From contig JBBDWK010000063.1 in NCBI GenBank assembly GCA_040902885.1, forward strand, positions 1 through 64,000: a stretch of DNA of 64,000 bases, in the 5' to 3' direction. The stretch comes from JBBDWK01 sp040902885. GTDB taxonomy: Bacteria > Acidobacteriota > Terriglobia > Bryobacterales > Bryobacteraceae. The notes below the pieces were generated by a model that did no database searches, had not been told where the DNA came from, and was given only the letters and a program-made list of their open reading frames with translations. Numbering within the stretch: the first letter of the stretch is position 1; every line of letters begins with the position of its first letter. Made by a program: the position numbers and the translations under genes. Positions 8,268-17,106 of the stretch are shown piece after piece.

Positions 8268-9412
8268 AATGGTGTCCCACTGATGCGCACGGTCGCGTCG
8301 GGGCGCGCGAGCACTTCAGGCAGCAACTCGATGCCGAGGCCGGGACCGTTGGGAAGCGGGATTTGGCCATCCACGGCCGGGAGCGTATCGGTCACGATGC
8401 CCCGGTACTCCTCCAGGTAGTGCCGGCGCACGCTTTCCAGAATGCACAGATTGGTGACGTTCGCCGCCAGATGCGCCGAAGCCGCGTGCAGGACCGGTCC
8501 GCCGCAATTGTGCGGCGCAACGGGCAGATAGTGGGTCTCGGCCATGGAAGCGATGCGCTTGGCTTCGGAGATGCCGCCGCACCATGAGATATCGGGCATC
8601 ACGATACGCGCGGCGCGATTCTCCAGCAGCTCGCGAAACCCGTAGCGCGTCATGAGCCGCTCGCTGACGCACAACGGCAAAGACGTGGCGCCGGCAAGTT
8701 CCGCATACGCGGAGAGATTGTCCTGCGGCAGCATCTCTTCGAGCCACATGGGGCGGTAAGGCTCCAGCGCGCGTGCGATGTCTATCGCGCAGGGCAAGTT
8801 CCAGTAGCCGTGAAACTCCATGGCGACTTCCATCACGTCGCCCAGCTCTTCGCGGATGAGCCGCAGGGGTTCCAGGCCGCGCCGGATCTGCGCGGGCGTG
8901 ATGTACTGGCCCCTGGTCTCCCTGGCGATGGGGTCGAAGGGCCAGATCTTCATGGCATGAATGCCGGAGGCGGCCAGCTCGCGCGCTAGGCGGACAGGCT
9001 CGCACAGGAAATCAATGCGGTCGTAACAGGTGTTGTAGGTGCGGATGGAAGGGCGCGAAGCGCCGCCGAGCAATTGATATAGAGGCATGCCGGCAGCCTT
9101 GCCCGCGAGATCCCAGAGGGCGATATCGACGGCGCTGATGGCGCGCATCTCGGCCCCGGCCCAGCCGCTGTAGGAGACCGCTTCGAACATCTCTTTCCAC
9201 AAGCGGTCGATTTGCAGGGGGTCGCGGCCCAGCAGGACCGGGGCGAGCGAGCGGTGCACCACCGCCTCCTCGACCTCCGGATGCGGGTAGGTCTCGCCCA
9301 GGCCGACAGCGCCGTTATCGGTGTGGAGGCGAACCCACAGCCATTGAATGGGACCGGCGTGGACGGTGACTCCCCGGCAGAGGCGGATGGTTTCGACGGC
9401 GGTAATACGCAT
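8264..9412 (-). CDS. mandelate racemase/enolase-superfamily acid-sugar dehydratase-like
   Basis: A 382-residue enolase-superfamily protein. The N-terminal capping domain is followed by a TIM barrel carrying the expected residues: Lys155 (MKIW), metal ligands Glu199, Glu225 (WLEE) and Glu251 (SER), and likely acid/base residues His201 and His301 (APHN). From memory, the spacing between them matches D-galactonate dehydratase (Asp183, His185, Glu209, Glu235, His285) exactly, shifted by 16, with Glu in place of the first Asp. Dehydration of a sugar acid to a 2-keto-3-deoxy acid is therefore the best guess; the exact sugar is unknown. It is the first gene of a two-gene operon with the FkbM-like gene. 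Confidence 0.88.
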   Translation of the reverse strand: MRITAVETIRLCRGVTVHAGPIQWLWVRLHTDNGAVGLGETYPHPEVEEAVVHRSLAPVLLGRDPLQIDRLWKEMFEAVSYSGWAGAEMRAISAVDIALWDLAGKAAGMPLYQLLGGASRPSIRTYNTCYDRIDFLCEPVRLARELAASGIHAMKIWPFDPIARETRGQYITPAQIRRGLEPLRLIREELGDVMEVAMEFHGYWNLPCAIDIARALEPYRPMWLEEMLPQDNLSAYAELAGATSLPLCVSERLMTRYGFRELLENRAARIVMPDISWCGGISEAKRIASMAETHYLPVAPHNCGGPVLHAASAHLAANVTNLCILESVRRHYLEEYRGIVTDTLPAVDGQIPLPNGPGLGIELLPEVLARPDATVRISGTPL

Positions 9413-9436
9413 ACAATGATTTAAGTAATAACACTA

Positions 9437-9508
9437 ATGCGTATTGCCGCCGCTGCAATTGTTGCCGTACTGCTTGTGGTGTGGGCATTCATCGTCCAGC
9501 GCCGCTGA
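9437..9508 (+). CDS. possible 23-residue single-span membrane peptide
   Basis: A short open frame, MRIAAAAIVAVLLVVWAFIVQ plus two Arg, would make one transmembrane helix ending in positive charges. It sits in the gap between the dehydratase-like gene and the M50 protease, on the same strand as the protease and 20 bases before it. There is no obvious Shine-Dalgarno sequence. A chance frame is possible at this length; composition and position are the only support. Confidence 0.22.
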   Translation: MRIAAAAIVAVLLVVWAFIVQRR

Positions 9509-9528
9509 GCGCGAGAGTTTTTTCAATA

Positions 9529-10155
9529 ATGATTTTCGATTCCAATGTTCTGGAGGCCATGGTCCTCAACGTGTCGCTGCTCTGGATTCTCACCGCGCCG
9601 CACGAATTCGCACATGCCTGGGTGGCAACGAAACTGGGCGACGATACCCCCCGGAAGGAAGGCCGCGTGACGCTGAATCCGATGGCGCACGTGGACTGGC
9701 TCGGCACAGTGATTCTCCCGGCCATCACCACACTGCTGGGCGGCGGTTTCCTGGGCTGGGGCAAACCGGTGAACACTAACCCTTACCGGTTGCGCCACGG
9801 AATGAACGGCCTGGCCCTGGTGGCGCTTGCCGGACCGGCCAGCAACGTGGTGCTGGCGGTACTCTTCGGCGCGGTGGCCGTCTTCGCGGCTACCGCCTTT
9901 GCGCCCCTGGCCGAGTTCGCCGCGTATGGAGTTCGGCTGAGTCTCTATCTGGCAATCTTCAACATGATGCCGGTGCCGCCCCTGGACGGCTCCAAACTGC
10001 TGCTTGCCGCGCGCGTTCCCGCCTTCATTTACGATGAACTGGCGCGGTTCGGGTTCGTCCTGCTGATCGTGGCGATGTCCATGTCCGATCTGGGATTGTG
10101 GATGTCGACCTGGAGCCGCGCCGGAACGGAGAGCATCTTCCGCCTTTTCTCCTGA
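9529..10155 (+). CDS. site-2-protease family (M50) membrane metalloprotease
   Basis: From ATG 9529 this gives 208 residues. The zinc motif HEFAH lies at residues 25-29 at the end of the first membrane helix, and the second metal-binding block FNMMPVPPLDGSK at 144-156 supplies Asp153. The helices (about 10-35, 55-80, 95-125, 130-150 and 165-190) fit the minimal S2P/Rip core with no PDZ domain. Such enzymes cut membrane proteins within the bilayer; the substrate is unknown. It lies 68 bases upstream of the secretin gene on the same strand. A longer frame reaches back to 9481, but that start lacks a ribosome site and would add a non-membrane tail. Confidence 0.85.
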   Translation: MIFDSNVLEAMVLNVSLLWILTAPHEFAHAWVATKLGDDTPRKEGRVTLNPMAHVDWLGTVILPAITTLLGGGFLGWGKPVNTNPYRLRHGMNGLALVALAGPASNVVLAVLFGAVAVFAATAFAPLAEFAAYGVRLSLYLAIFNMMPVPPLDGSKLLLAARVPAFIYDELARFGFVLLIVAMSMSDLGLWMSTWSRAGTESIFRLFS

Positions 10156-10223
10156 GGACGTACGCCGCGAGATTTCGTACAGTTTTCTCCACGCTTGAGG
10201 CATCCAATACGTCAACCCAGTGG

Positions 10224-12584
10224 ATGGCTTTTCAGGGTCGTACGGGTATTGGTGTGGCCGCGCTGGCGGCAATTCTCCTAATTCTGGCTCCCGCGACTGA
10301 CGCACGCACCAAGAAGGGCGACAAGCTGCTCGCTCAGGGGAGGACGGCCGAAGACAAGAAGCAGTACGAACTGGCTCTGGAACTGTATGAACAGGCGCTA
10401 AGCGAGGATCCCGCCGACCCCGGGTATCAGCTTGCCATGCGCCGCGTCCGGTTCCGGGCGGCTCATGCCCTGGTAAGCCACGGGCAGAAGGTGCGCACGG
10501 AAGGCCGCCTGGAAGAGGCGCTGGCGGTGTTCGAAAAGGCATACGCGATCGACCCGTCTTCCAGCATCGCGGAGGCCGAGGTTCACCGCACGCGCACGAT
10601 GATCGAGCGCGCCAAGACGGCGGCGACTCAGGAAGACAGAGGCCTTACCCCGCCCCAGGCGGCCCGCAAGGAAGCCGAGGAGCGCATGGCCGCCTACCAG
10701 TCGATCCCCGAGCTGCAGCCGCTGTCGAACAACCGGATCACGCTGAAGATGAACAGCCAGCCGCCGAAAGTGCTGTTCGAAACCGTGGGCAAGCTGGCCG
10801 GGATCAACGTCATCTTCGATCCCGATTACAGCGCGGCCGGCAGCCCGTCGCGCAACTACAACGTGGAGCTCAACGGGACCACGCTCGAAGAGGCGCTGGA
10901 TCACCTCTCCGTGCTCACGAACTCCTTCTGGAAGCCGCTTTCGCACAATACTATCTTCGTCACCGTTAACAACACCACCAAGCGCCGCGACCACGACGAG
11001 ATGGTGATGAAGGTTTTCTACCTCACCAACGTCGTCTCGCCCCAGGAGCTGCAGGAGATTGTCACCGCGCTGCGAACGGTGACCGATATTCAGAAACTGT
11101 TCACCTACTCTTCGCAGAGCGCCATCATCGTGCGCGCCGAAGCGGACCGCGTGGCCCTGGCCGAAAAGCTGATTGCGGATCTGGATAAGCCACGGGCTGA
11201 AGTGGTAGTGGACGTAATCGTGCTGGAAACCAGCCGATCCAAGACGCGGGACCTGGCCGCCGCCATCGCTCCGCAGGGGCTGGATGTCCCAATCTTTTAT
11301 AACGGCGGCACAACAACGCCCCCCTCGGATGATGGGGCCACGCCACCCGCAGGCGATAACAAGACCGGCTCTATTCCGTTATCTCAGCTCGGCAAACTTT
11401 CCACCGGCGACTTCTCGCTGACGCTTCCCAGCGCGCTGCTTCAGGCCGTGCTTTCCGACAGCAATACGCGCATTCTGCAATCGCCTCAAGTGCGAGCCTC
11501 CGACGGGCAGCCGGCGAAACTAAATATTGGCGACCGCGTTCCGATTGCCAGCGGCAGCTTCCAGCCCGGTATCATTGGCGGCGGCACGGGATTAAATCCC
11601 CTGGTGAATACCCAGTTCACGTTTCAGGATGTGGGCGTGAACGTTTCCATTACGCCCAAGATTCACTGGCCGGAGGACGAAGTTTCCCTTCATGTCGAAA
11701 TCGACATCTCCAACGTTCGGGACCGCATCGACCTGGGCGGCATCTCGCAGCCTATTATCGGCCAGCGCAAAGTAGTGCATGACATTCGCATCCGGGAAGG
11801 CGAAGCGAACGTGCTGGGCGGGCTGATGCAGGCCCAGGACACGCTGGCGATTACGGGAATTCCGGGGCTGGCGCAGATTCCCGTGCTGGGTCGCCTGTTT
11901 TCGAGCGAGACCAAGGTGCAGGCGGACAACGAGATTTTGATTGTGCTGGTGCCCCATATCGTGCGGACTCCCACCCTCACGGATAGCAACTTGAAGCCTA
12001 TTGCGGTCGGCAATGCGACAAACGTCAAGCTGAGCCGTGCGCCTCGGGCCGAACCGGCGAAAGAGGAGACGCCCCAGGCTCCGGGACAGGCCGCTCCGGC
12101 CGCTCCTCCGGTTACCGCGCCGCCCCCGGCAGTCGCACCGCCCGCTCCGGCGCCAGCCTCGCCGGCCACCGCCGCACGGATCTCATTAACGCCAAACGCC
12201 CGGGATGCGGGGCTCGGGGCGAGCGTAACAGTCAGCCTGGTGGTGGAGAACGCCACCGACCTGTACTCGGCTCCCATTCGTGTCCGGTTCGATCCGAAGG
12301 TGGTCAACCTTGTCGATGCAACCGCCGGAGGGCTGCTGACCGGGGACGGACAGAACGTTGTACCGGTGAAGAATATTCTCAATGACCAGGGCGAGGCGAC
12401 CATTACCCTGAGCCGGCCGCAAGGCGTCTCCGGCGTCAGCGGTTCCGGCGTGCTCCTCAACCTGCAGTTCCAGACCGTCGGCCGCGGGACGGCCACCGTG
12501 AGCGCCTCGCCCGTGACGCTGCGCGATTCGCAGGGCCGGACGCTGGCGGCCGGAGCGCCGGAAATGGTGATCCGGGTACAGTAG
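10224..12584 (+). CDS. secretin (GspD/PilQ-like) with C-terminal cohesin domain
   Basis: The best start is ATG 10224, which gives a signal peptide (about residues 1-27) and a 786-residue protein; the open frame itself reaches back to 10098. Two TPR-like repeats (about 35-120) precede the secretin N-domains, with NRITLKMNSQPPKVLFETVG near 170, and the beta-barrel signature region (about 430-600) with VLGGLMQAQD and IPVLGRLFSSE. A proline/alanine linker (about 608-652) leads to a cohesin-like domain (about 653-786). It should form an outer-membrane gate for a type II secretion or type IV pilus-like machine. The cohesin tail is common in Acidobacteria secretins as I recall. Two pseudopilin genes follow. 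Confidence 0.85.
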   Translation: MAFQGRTGIGVAALAAILLILAPATDARTKKGDKLLAQGRTAEDKKQYELALELYEQALSEDPADPGYQLAMRRVRFRAAHALVSHGQKVRTEGRLEEALAVFEKAYAIDPSSSIAEAEVHRTRTMIERAKTAATQEDRGLTPPQAARKEAEERMAAYQSIPELQPLSNNRITLKMNSQPPKVLFETVGKLAGINVIFDPDYSAAGSPSRNYNVELNGTTLEEALDHLSVLTNSFWKPLSHNTIFVTVNNTTKRRDHDEMVMKVFYLTNVVSPQELQEIVTALRTVTDIQKLFTYSSQSAIIVRAEADRVALAEKLIADLDKPRAEVVVDVIVLETSRSKTRDLAAAIAPQGLDVPIFYNGGTTTPPSDDGATPPAGDNKTGSIPLSQLGKLSTGDFSLTLPSALLQAVLSDSNTRILQSPQVRASDGQPAKLNIGDRVPIASGSFQPGIIGGGTGLNPLVNTQFTFQDVGVNVSITPKIHWPEDEVSLHVEIDISNVRDRIDLGGISQPIIGQRKVVHDIRIREGEANVLGGLMQAQDTLAITGIPGLAQIPVLGRLFSSETKVQADNEILIVLVPHIVRTPTLTDSNLKPIAVGNATNVKLSRAPRAEPAKEETPQAPGQAAPAAPPVTAPPPAVAPPAPAPASPATAARISLTPNARDAGLGASVTVSLVVENATDLYSAPIRVRFDPKVVNLVDATAGGLLTGDGQNVVPVKNILNDQGEATITLSRPQGVSGVSGSGVLLNLQFQTVGRGTATVSASPVTLRDSQGRTLAAGAPEMVIRVQ

Positions 12585-12588
12585 AAAG

Positions 12589-13050
12589 ATGAAGCGGCGG
12601 CAACGCGGATTGACGTTGATCGAACTCGTGGTCGCCTTCACGATCATGATGCTGCTGACCACCATGGCCGTTCCGCTGGCGCGCTCCAGGGTGCGCCGCG
12701 AGCGGGAGCGGGAGCTGCGCTATGCGTTGCGGGAAATTCACACCGCGATCGATAAGTATAAGGACCTGGCCGACGCCAACCAGTTGCCCCCCGGCAAGAC
12801 CGGGAGCGAGGGATATCCGGAGAGCCTCGAAATCCTGGTGGAGGGCGTGAAACCGGCGGGCTCCGTGGACAAGAAGCTAAAGTTTTTGCGGCGGATTCCG
12901 AAAGACCCGATGACCAACTCAACCGACTGGGGATTGCGCAGTGTGCAGGACGACCCGGACTCGAGAGGATGGGGCGGGCAGAACGTCTTCAGCGTCTACA
13001 CCAAGAGCATGGAGAGGGCCTCCGATGGAACTCCGTATTCGGAATGGTAG
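12589..13050 (+). CDS. type II secretion pseudopilin (GspG-like)
   Basis: A 153-residue prepilin-like protein. The N-terminus RRQRGLTLIELVVAFTIMM has the prepilin-peptidase site after Gly7 and the invariant Glu at +5, followed by the hydrophobic helix. The C-terminal region with LKFLRRIPKDPMT and DGTPYSEW is the GspG pattern. It starts 4 bases after the secretin stop, so it is co-transcribed. Assembly into a pseudopilus in the periplasm is expected. No matching ATPase (GspE/PilB) or platform protein (GspF) is in the window. Confidence 0.85.
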   Translation: MKRRQRGLTLIELVVAFTIMMLLTTMAVPLARSRVRRERERELRYALREIHTAIDKYKDLADANQLPPGKTGSEGYPESLEILVEGVKPAGSVDKKLKFLRRIPKDPMTNSTDWGLRSVQDDPDSRGWGGQNVFSVYTKSMERASDGTPYSEW

Positions 13051-13088
13051 CGTGGCGCAACCGCTCCTGAAGGCGTGAAAGAATTGAA

Positions 13089-13162
13089 GCCGCCGATGAA
13101 CGCCGATGAACGCCGATTGAAAACGAAATTCTTATCAGCGTTAATCTGCGTTCATCGGCGGC
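13089..13162. repeat. dispersed inverted-repeat element
   Basis: A perfect 15-bp inverted repeat, GCCGCCGATGAACGC (13089-13103) and GCGTTCATCGGCGGC (13148-13162), encloses a tandem CGATGAACGC unit and a partial second arm, ATCAGCGTTAATCTGCGT. I recognise this as a widespread palindromic repeat seen in intergenic spacers of many unrelated bacteria. It lies between the two pseudopilin genes and is open in the frame of the second one, so an automatic start at 13075 would wrongly translate it. Confidence 0.75.
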
Positions 13163-13167
13163 CTCAA

Positions 13168-13581
13168 ATGAATTGCTCACAGCTTCTCAGGAAGCGGTTG
13201 CGATCGGGCTTCACGCTCATCGAGCTGATGGTAGTGATGACCATTCTGGTCATCATCATTTCTATGGCCGTGCCGCTCTACCAGAAGGCGATCCTGCGCG
13301 CCAAGGAAAGCGTGCTCAAGAACAACCTGTTCACTTTGCGCACGGTCATCGACGAATATACTTACGACAAGCAGAAAGCGCCCCAGTCGCTCGAGGACCT
13401 GGTGGCCGAAGGCTATCTGCGCGACGTTCCGGCCGATCCGATTACCCAATCCAATCAGACGTGGAATATCATCATGGAGGAAGCGCTGCGGAGCGTGAGC
13501 CAGACCGAACCTGGGATATTCGACGTGCGCAGCGGTTCCGATCAAATCGGATTAGACGGGACCCCCTATGCGGATTGGTAA
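13168..13581 (+). CDS. second type II secretion pseudopilin
   Basis: I place the start at ATG 13168, after the dispersed repeat, giving 137 residues. The N-terminus MNCSQLLRKRLRSG is followed by FTLIELMVVMTILVIII, with the prepilin cleavage site after Gly14 and Glu at +5. The C-terminal half ends in DGTPYADW, like its neighbour at 12589, so the two are paralogues (GspG-like). The frame is open back to GTG 13075, but those residues are the translation of the repeat. Its last 14 bases overlap the start of the next gene. Confidence 0.85.
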   Translation: MNCSQLLRKRLRSGFTLIELMVVMTILVIIISMAVPLYQKAILRAKESVLKNNLFTLRTVIDEYTYDKQKAPQSLEDLVAEGYLRDVPADPITQSNQTWNIIMEEALRSVSQTEPGIFDVRSGSDQIGLDGTPYADW

Positions 13582-15652
13582 GTGCGGTATCTCCTCAGTA
13601 CTCCTTTTGCTTTCAGTTGAGATCGCTCAACCCCAGTCGCCCCTGGCTTGCTCGGTTTTTTCCTCAGTGCCGCAGGTGCGTTCTGAAGGACTCGCCGAAA
13701 AAATCGGCGACATCCTTCTCAATTGCGCGGGCGGTTCGCCCGGAGCGGCCATATCCGGCAGCCTGATCTTGTCGCTGCCGGCGGCCGTCACCAACCGGAT
13801 CTCTTCGGCGAACGCCGCCGATGCGGTCCTGACCGTCGACACCGGAGGCGGTGCGGCGGCCAACGGGACGGCTCAATTGGGCTCGTCGAACTCGCTGGCA
13901 TTCAACGGCATCAATTTTACGGTTCCACCTTCCGGAGCGGCCACGATCAGAATTTCCAATGTGCGCGTCGCCGCAAACCAGCTTCCCATCGGCCAGTTGA
14001 TTCCGGCCACTTTGGCTTTAACCAACCTGCCCGGCCTGACTCTCACCGCCAGCCAGGTCAATGCAGGTACGCCGACCCGCGGTTTGGCCGTGGCGCGGCA
14101 GACTTCGGGAGCGCGCCTTGGGCCGTCGCCGCTTCCGGAAACCTTCAGCATCACAGGCCTCCTTGGGGCCGGGACGCGCTCCCTTTCCACGCGGCTCACC
14201 GAAGGTTTTCTCGACGCGTTCCAGAAGAAGGACGCGACCTCCGACACAGGCGTCCGTTTCCGGATTCGCTACACGGGCCTGCCGGCGGGAACGCGTCTCT
14301 TCCTTCCCGATGCGATTGCCGGCTCGAATGCCGCCACTCCCACTTCGAGCGGCGAATTCGGTTCGCCAACCGCGGGCGGTTCTTACACCTCGGGCAGCGG
14401 AGCGCTCCTGCTTTCCCTGGTGCGGTTTCCCGATCCCGCCGGCTCCGGAGGCACTCTCGCCCTTCCCGCGCCCAACCCTGGAACTACGGCGCTCAACTCG
14501 GTGACCGAGGTGGCGGTTGCGGATGGCTCGGCGACCGCTGTCTATGAAGTTATGGAGGCTAGCGGGCTGGTCAACGAGTCGGCGCAAATTCCGGCCTTCT
14601 ACACGCTGTCTTCGGGCAGCGGAGCCGCGGGGCAGGAGATCCGCTTCGCGCCGCTCTCGACGGTGACCGCAGCCTCCACCACTGCTCCCGTTCCGCGCTT
14701 CGTGGACGTGGAGCCGGAATTCGATTGCGCCACAGTGGGCGATTGTACCGCTCCCCATTTTCCGCGCCTTCGTGTGGATACCACGCCCATCGAGTACTCG
14801 GCCACGGCCGGTTCGGGATTCCAGGCGGACTACGTGACCGTCAATAACGCCGGCGGCGGAGCTCTGGTTTGGAACGCGACGGTGGCGTACACCAAAGGCA
14901 CGCCCGGCTGGCTGCAACTCGCTCCGGCCTCCGGCGTAAACAACCGCACCGTGCGCGCGGATGCCCACCCGGGAACTCTTGCTCCAGGGAGCTATGAAGC
15001 CACCATTACCGTGAATGCGGAAGCGCCGGCGGGATCTGCCACCGTGCCGGTCAAGCTGACGATTCTTCCGCCGGGCATCGTGGTGCGGAGCATCGGCAGC
15101 GCGGCGCGCTCGGAAGCAGGCCGGCCGCTGTCTCCCGGTTCTTTGGCTTCCATCTTCGGATCGGGCCTGGCGGGCCAGAATGTCGTCGTGACCTTCGATA
15201 GCGTTCCCGCACGGCTTCTGTTCGTGAGCGAGAGCCAGATCAACGTTCTGATTCCGCTTGTGCCTGGGTCGCGGCCGACGGCCGAGCTGGTGGTAACAGT
15301 GGATGGAGCGAAGAGCGCGGCGACGCCGGTGTCTCTCGCGGAGTTCGCGCCGGCCATCTTCGGCATCCTCAACCAGAACAATACGCTCAACGATGCCGCG
15401 AACCCGGCCTCCGCGGGAAGTGTGATTCAGGTTTTCGCCACGGGACTCGCCGGGGCGGCGATCACGGCGCGGATACACGATCGTGCCATCCTGTCGCCGC
15501 ACTATGCCGGCCCCGCGCCTGGCCTCGATGGCGTGCAGCAAATCAACCTGCCGGTCCCCGGCGATCTTCCCGATATGACGGCGAATGTCGTGGTATGCGC
15601 CGGTAATGTTTGCAGCACGGCGGCGCCGGTAGTCATTGCAACACGTAAATGA
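13568..15652 (+). CDS. secreted protein with BACON-like and Solibacter C-terminal (TIGR03437) domains
   Basis: A 694-residue exported protein: signal peptide (about residues 1-23), then repeated Ser/Thr/Ala/Gly-rich beta modules (about 40-390), a BACON-like domain (about 405-500, with VTVNNAGGGALVW) and a C-terminal domain of the TIGR03437 type (about 505-694, with SPGSLASIFGSGLAG and ESQINVLIP). The last is a strong lineage marker for Solibacter-type Acidobacteria. The role is unknown; adhesion or cell-surface display are guesses. ATG 13568 lies inside the end of the preceding pseudopilin gene, so it is probably in the same operon and may be a substrate of that secretion system (inference). 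Its 3' end overlaps the convergent glycosyltransferase gene by 20 bases. Confidence 0.8.
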   Translation: MRIGKCGISSVLLLLSVEIAQPQSPLACSVFSSVPQVRSEGLAEKIGDILLNCAGGSPGAAISGSLILSLPAAVTNRISSANAADAVLTVDTGGGAAANGTAQLGSSNSLAFNGINFTVPPSGAATIRISNVRVAANQLPIGQLIPATLALTNLPGLTLTASQVNAGTPTRGLAVARQTSGARLGPSPLPETFSITGLLGAGTRSLSTRLTEGFLDAFQKKDATSDTGVRFRIRYTGLPAGTRLFLPDAIAGSNAATPTSSGEFGSPTAGGSYTSGSGALLLSLVRFPDPAGSGGTLALPAPNPGTTALNSVTEVAVADGSATAVYEVMEASGLVNESAQIPAFYTLSSGSGAAGQEIRFAPLSTVTAASTTAPVPRFVDVEPEFDCATVGDCTAPHFPRLRVDTTPIEYSATAGSGFQADYVTVNNAGGGALVWNATVAYTKGTPGWLQLAPASGVNNRTVRADAHPGTLAPGSYEATITVNAEAPAGSATVPVKLTILPPGIVVRSIGSAARSEAGRPLSPGSLASIFGSGLAGQNVVVTFDSVPARLLFVSESQINVLIPLVPGSRPTAELVVTVDGAKSAATPVSLAEFAPAIFGILNQNNTLNDAANPASAGSVIQVFATGLAGAAITARIHDRAILSPHYAGPAPGLDGVQQINLPVPGDLPDMTANVVVCAGNVCSTAAPVVIATRK

Positions 15653-17036
15653 CGTACCCCTTGGTGCGAGCCACTTCCTTGTACCGTGCGAGCCACGGTG
15701 CAAGGTCCGGGAAGGCCGTAATGGCCAGCTCCGGGTTGTAGGGACCCAGGCCGTCTGCGATTACGCGCGGCGTTGAGCGCAGCAACGCCTTGCGATTCGC
15801 GGCGGCCAGCTCGGGGGCCACGCTGCGCGACTGCGTCAAATGGCGGTCCGCCGGGACGCCATTGAGCGGCTGGGAGTCGAGGAAGATGCCGGCCGCCGGA
15901 AGATCCGTATAGACGAACATCTCGGGGCGGAATCCCCAAACAAACAGCGTGTCCCCTGGTTTGGAGATGGCTCGTATGGCTGCGGCGGCCGACCGGCTGT
16001 CCCGATCCATGGCAACGTCTTGCCAGTGGTGCTCGCGCCCGGCGAACAAGTCGGCCGCGAGGATGGGATAGCGCGGGCCGAATCGCAGCAGCGGCACGAG
16101 GAGCAGTGCCAGCGCCGCCGCCCGGTGACGGCCCTTCATCAACGCAAAGCCGCGCGCCGAAGCCAGCGCCACTACGGGCAGAAGCTGAAAGAAGTAGCGG
16201 GGAAAGAAGCGCAATCCCAGCGAAAGCGCCGCAATGGAGACCAGCGCCCAGACGGCCCATGGAAGCCGCTTCGGGCTGCCTTCGCGAAACCAGAAGACCA
16301 GCGCCGCCACTACTGCCGCAAGGTGAAAGCCCAGCCAGTTCCCGATGCGGCGAAAGCCGTTGAGCCAGGGATGCTCCATGAACGTATCGCCCGCATATAC
16401 GCGCCCCCATTGCCACACCTGCTGGTAGTAGGGGATGAGCGCCCCCTGCCACCACAGCGCCAAAACGGCGGCGGCATTCGCGCTCGCGAAGCCCAGAGCG
16501 AGACCGGCAAGCCCGCGCGGATTCCAGGCCGCGCAGGCCAGCAGTACGAAGAGCGCTTTGGGGTTGACGAGGAACGCCACGCCCACCGCTATTCCGCTCC
16601 AGAAGCTTCGCCCGATGAAGGCGAGATAAACGGCGGCGAGATGAGGAACAAGCATTAGCAGGTCCGCGGCCAGCGGCGTTACGGCGGAGGGAATCCCGAA
16701 GACCAGGAAGAAGGCAAGCAGCCCGGCCGCCCAGTAGCCCTCACGCTCGCTCCAGAGGCGTCTTGCGAAAAGGAAGGCCAGCATGCAGGCGGCGAGCGCA
16801 TGGAGCGCGCCCGCGATGCGCAGCGGCACTCCATCGCGCACGTTCCAGAGCAGGTAGACCGCGGGCAGCAGCGGCGGCTTGTCGAACCAGGCGTCGCGGT
16901 ACAGGGTCTTTCCGTGGGCCATCTGCGCGGCGGCCGCCATGGGAAGGCCCTCCTCCGCCCAGAGAATCCCCGTGTGGCAGAGACGCGCCGCCAGCAGCAG
17001 CGCGAACAGGGCCACGAAGAAGATCCAGAATCTCAC
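15633..17036 (-). CDS. GT39/ArnT-like membrane glycosyltransferase
   Basis: A 467-residue integral membrane protein starting at GTG 17036. After the first helix comes a conserved loop, WAEEGLPMAAAAQMAHGKTLYRD in outline, whose acidic pair near residue 27-28 and following DAWFDKPPLLP are the hallmark of GT-C enzymes of the dolichyl-phosphate-mannose mannosyltransferase (PMT/ArnT) type. About ten further helices follow, ending with a soluble C-terminal portion from about residue 330. It should transfer a sugar from a polyprenyl-phosphate donor on the periplasmic face; the acceptor is unknown. Its 3' end overlaps the convergent secreted-protein gene by 20 bases. Confidence 0.75.
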   Translation of the reverse strand: MRFWIFFVALFALLLAARLCHTGILWAEEGLPMAAAAQMAHGKTLYRDAWFDKPPLLPAVYLLWNVRDGVPLRIAGALHALAACMLAFLFARRLWSEREGYWAAGLLAFFLVFGIPSAVTPLAADLLMLVPHLAAVYLAFIGRSFWSGIAVGVAFLVNPKALFVLLACAAWNPRGLAGLALGFASANAAAVLALWWQGALIPYYQQVWQWGRVYAGDTFMEHPWLNGFRRIGNWLGFHLAAVVAALVFWFREGSPKRLPWAVWALVSIAALSLGLRFFPRYFFQLLPVVALASARGFALMKGRHRAAALALLLVPLLRFGPRYPILAADLFAGREHHWQDVAMDRDSRSAAAAIRAISKPGDTLFVWGFRPEMFVYTDLPAAGIFLDSQPLNGVPADRHLTQSRSVAPELAAANRKALLRSTPRVIADGLGPYNPELAITAFPDLAPWLARYKEVARTKGYVIYVLQ

Positions 17037-17106
17037 CTTGGTTTCAGTTTACGCGGACGGGGAACAAGACGGCTCCCCTTCTCGTATGGCAACATAGGGA
17101 GGCATC

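Noticed and set aside
14018..15703. A 561-codon minus-strand frame over the secreted TIGR03437 gene
   Set aside because: Arg- and Gly-rich with no motif or signal; the plus-strand gene has a signal peptide and a recognisable C-terminal domain.
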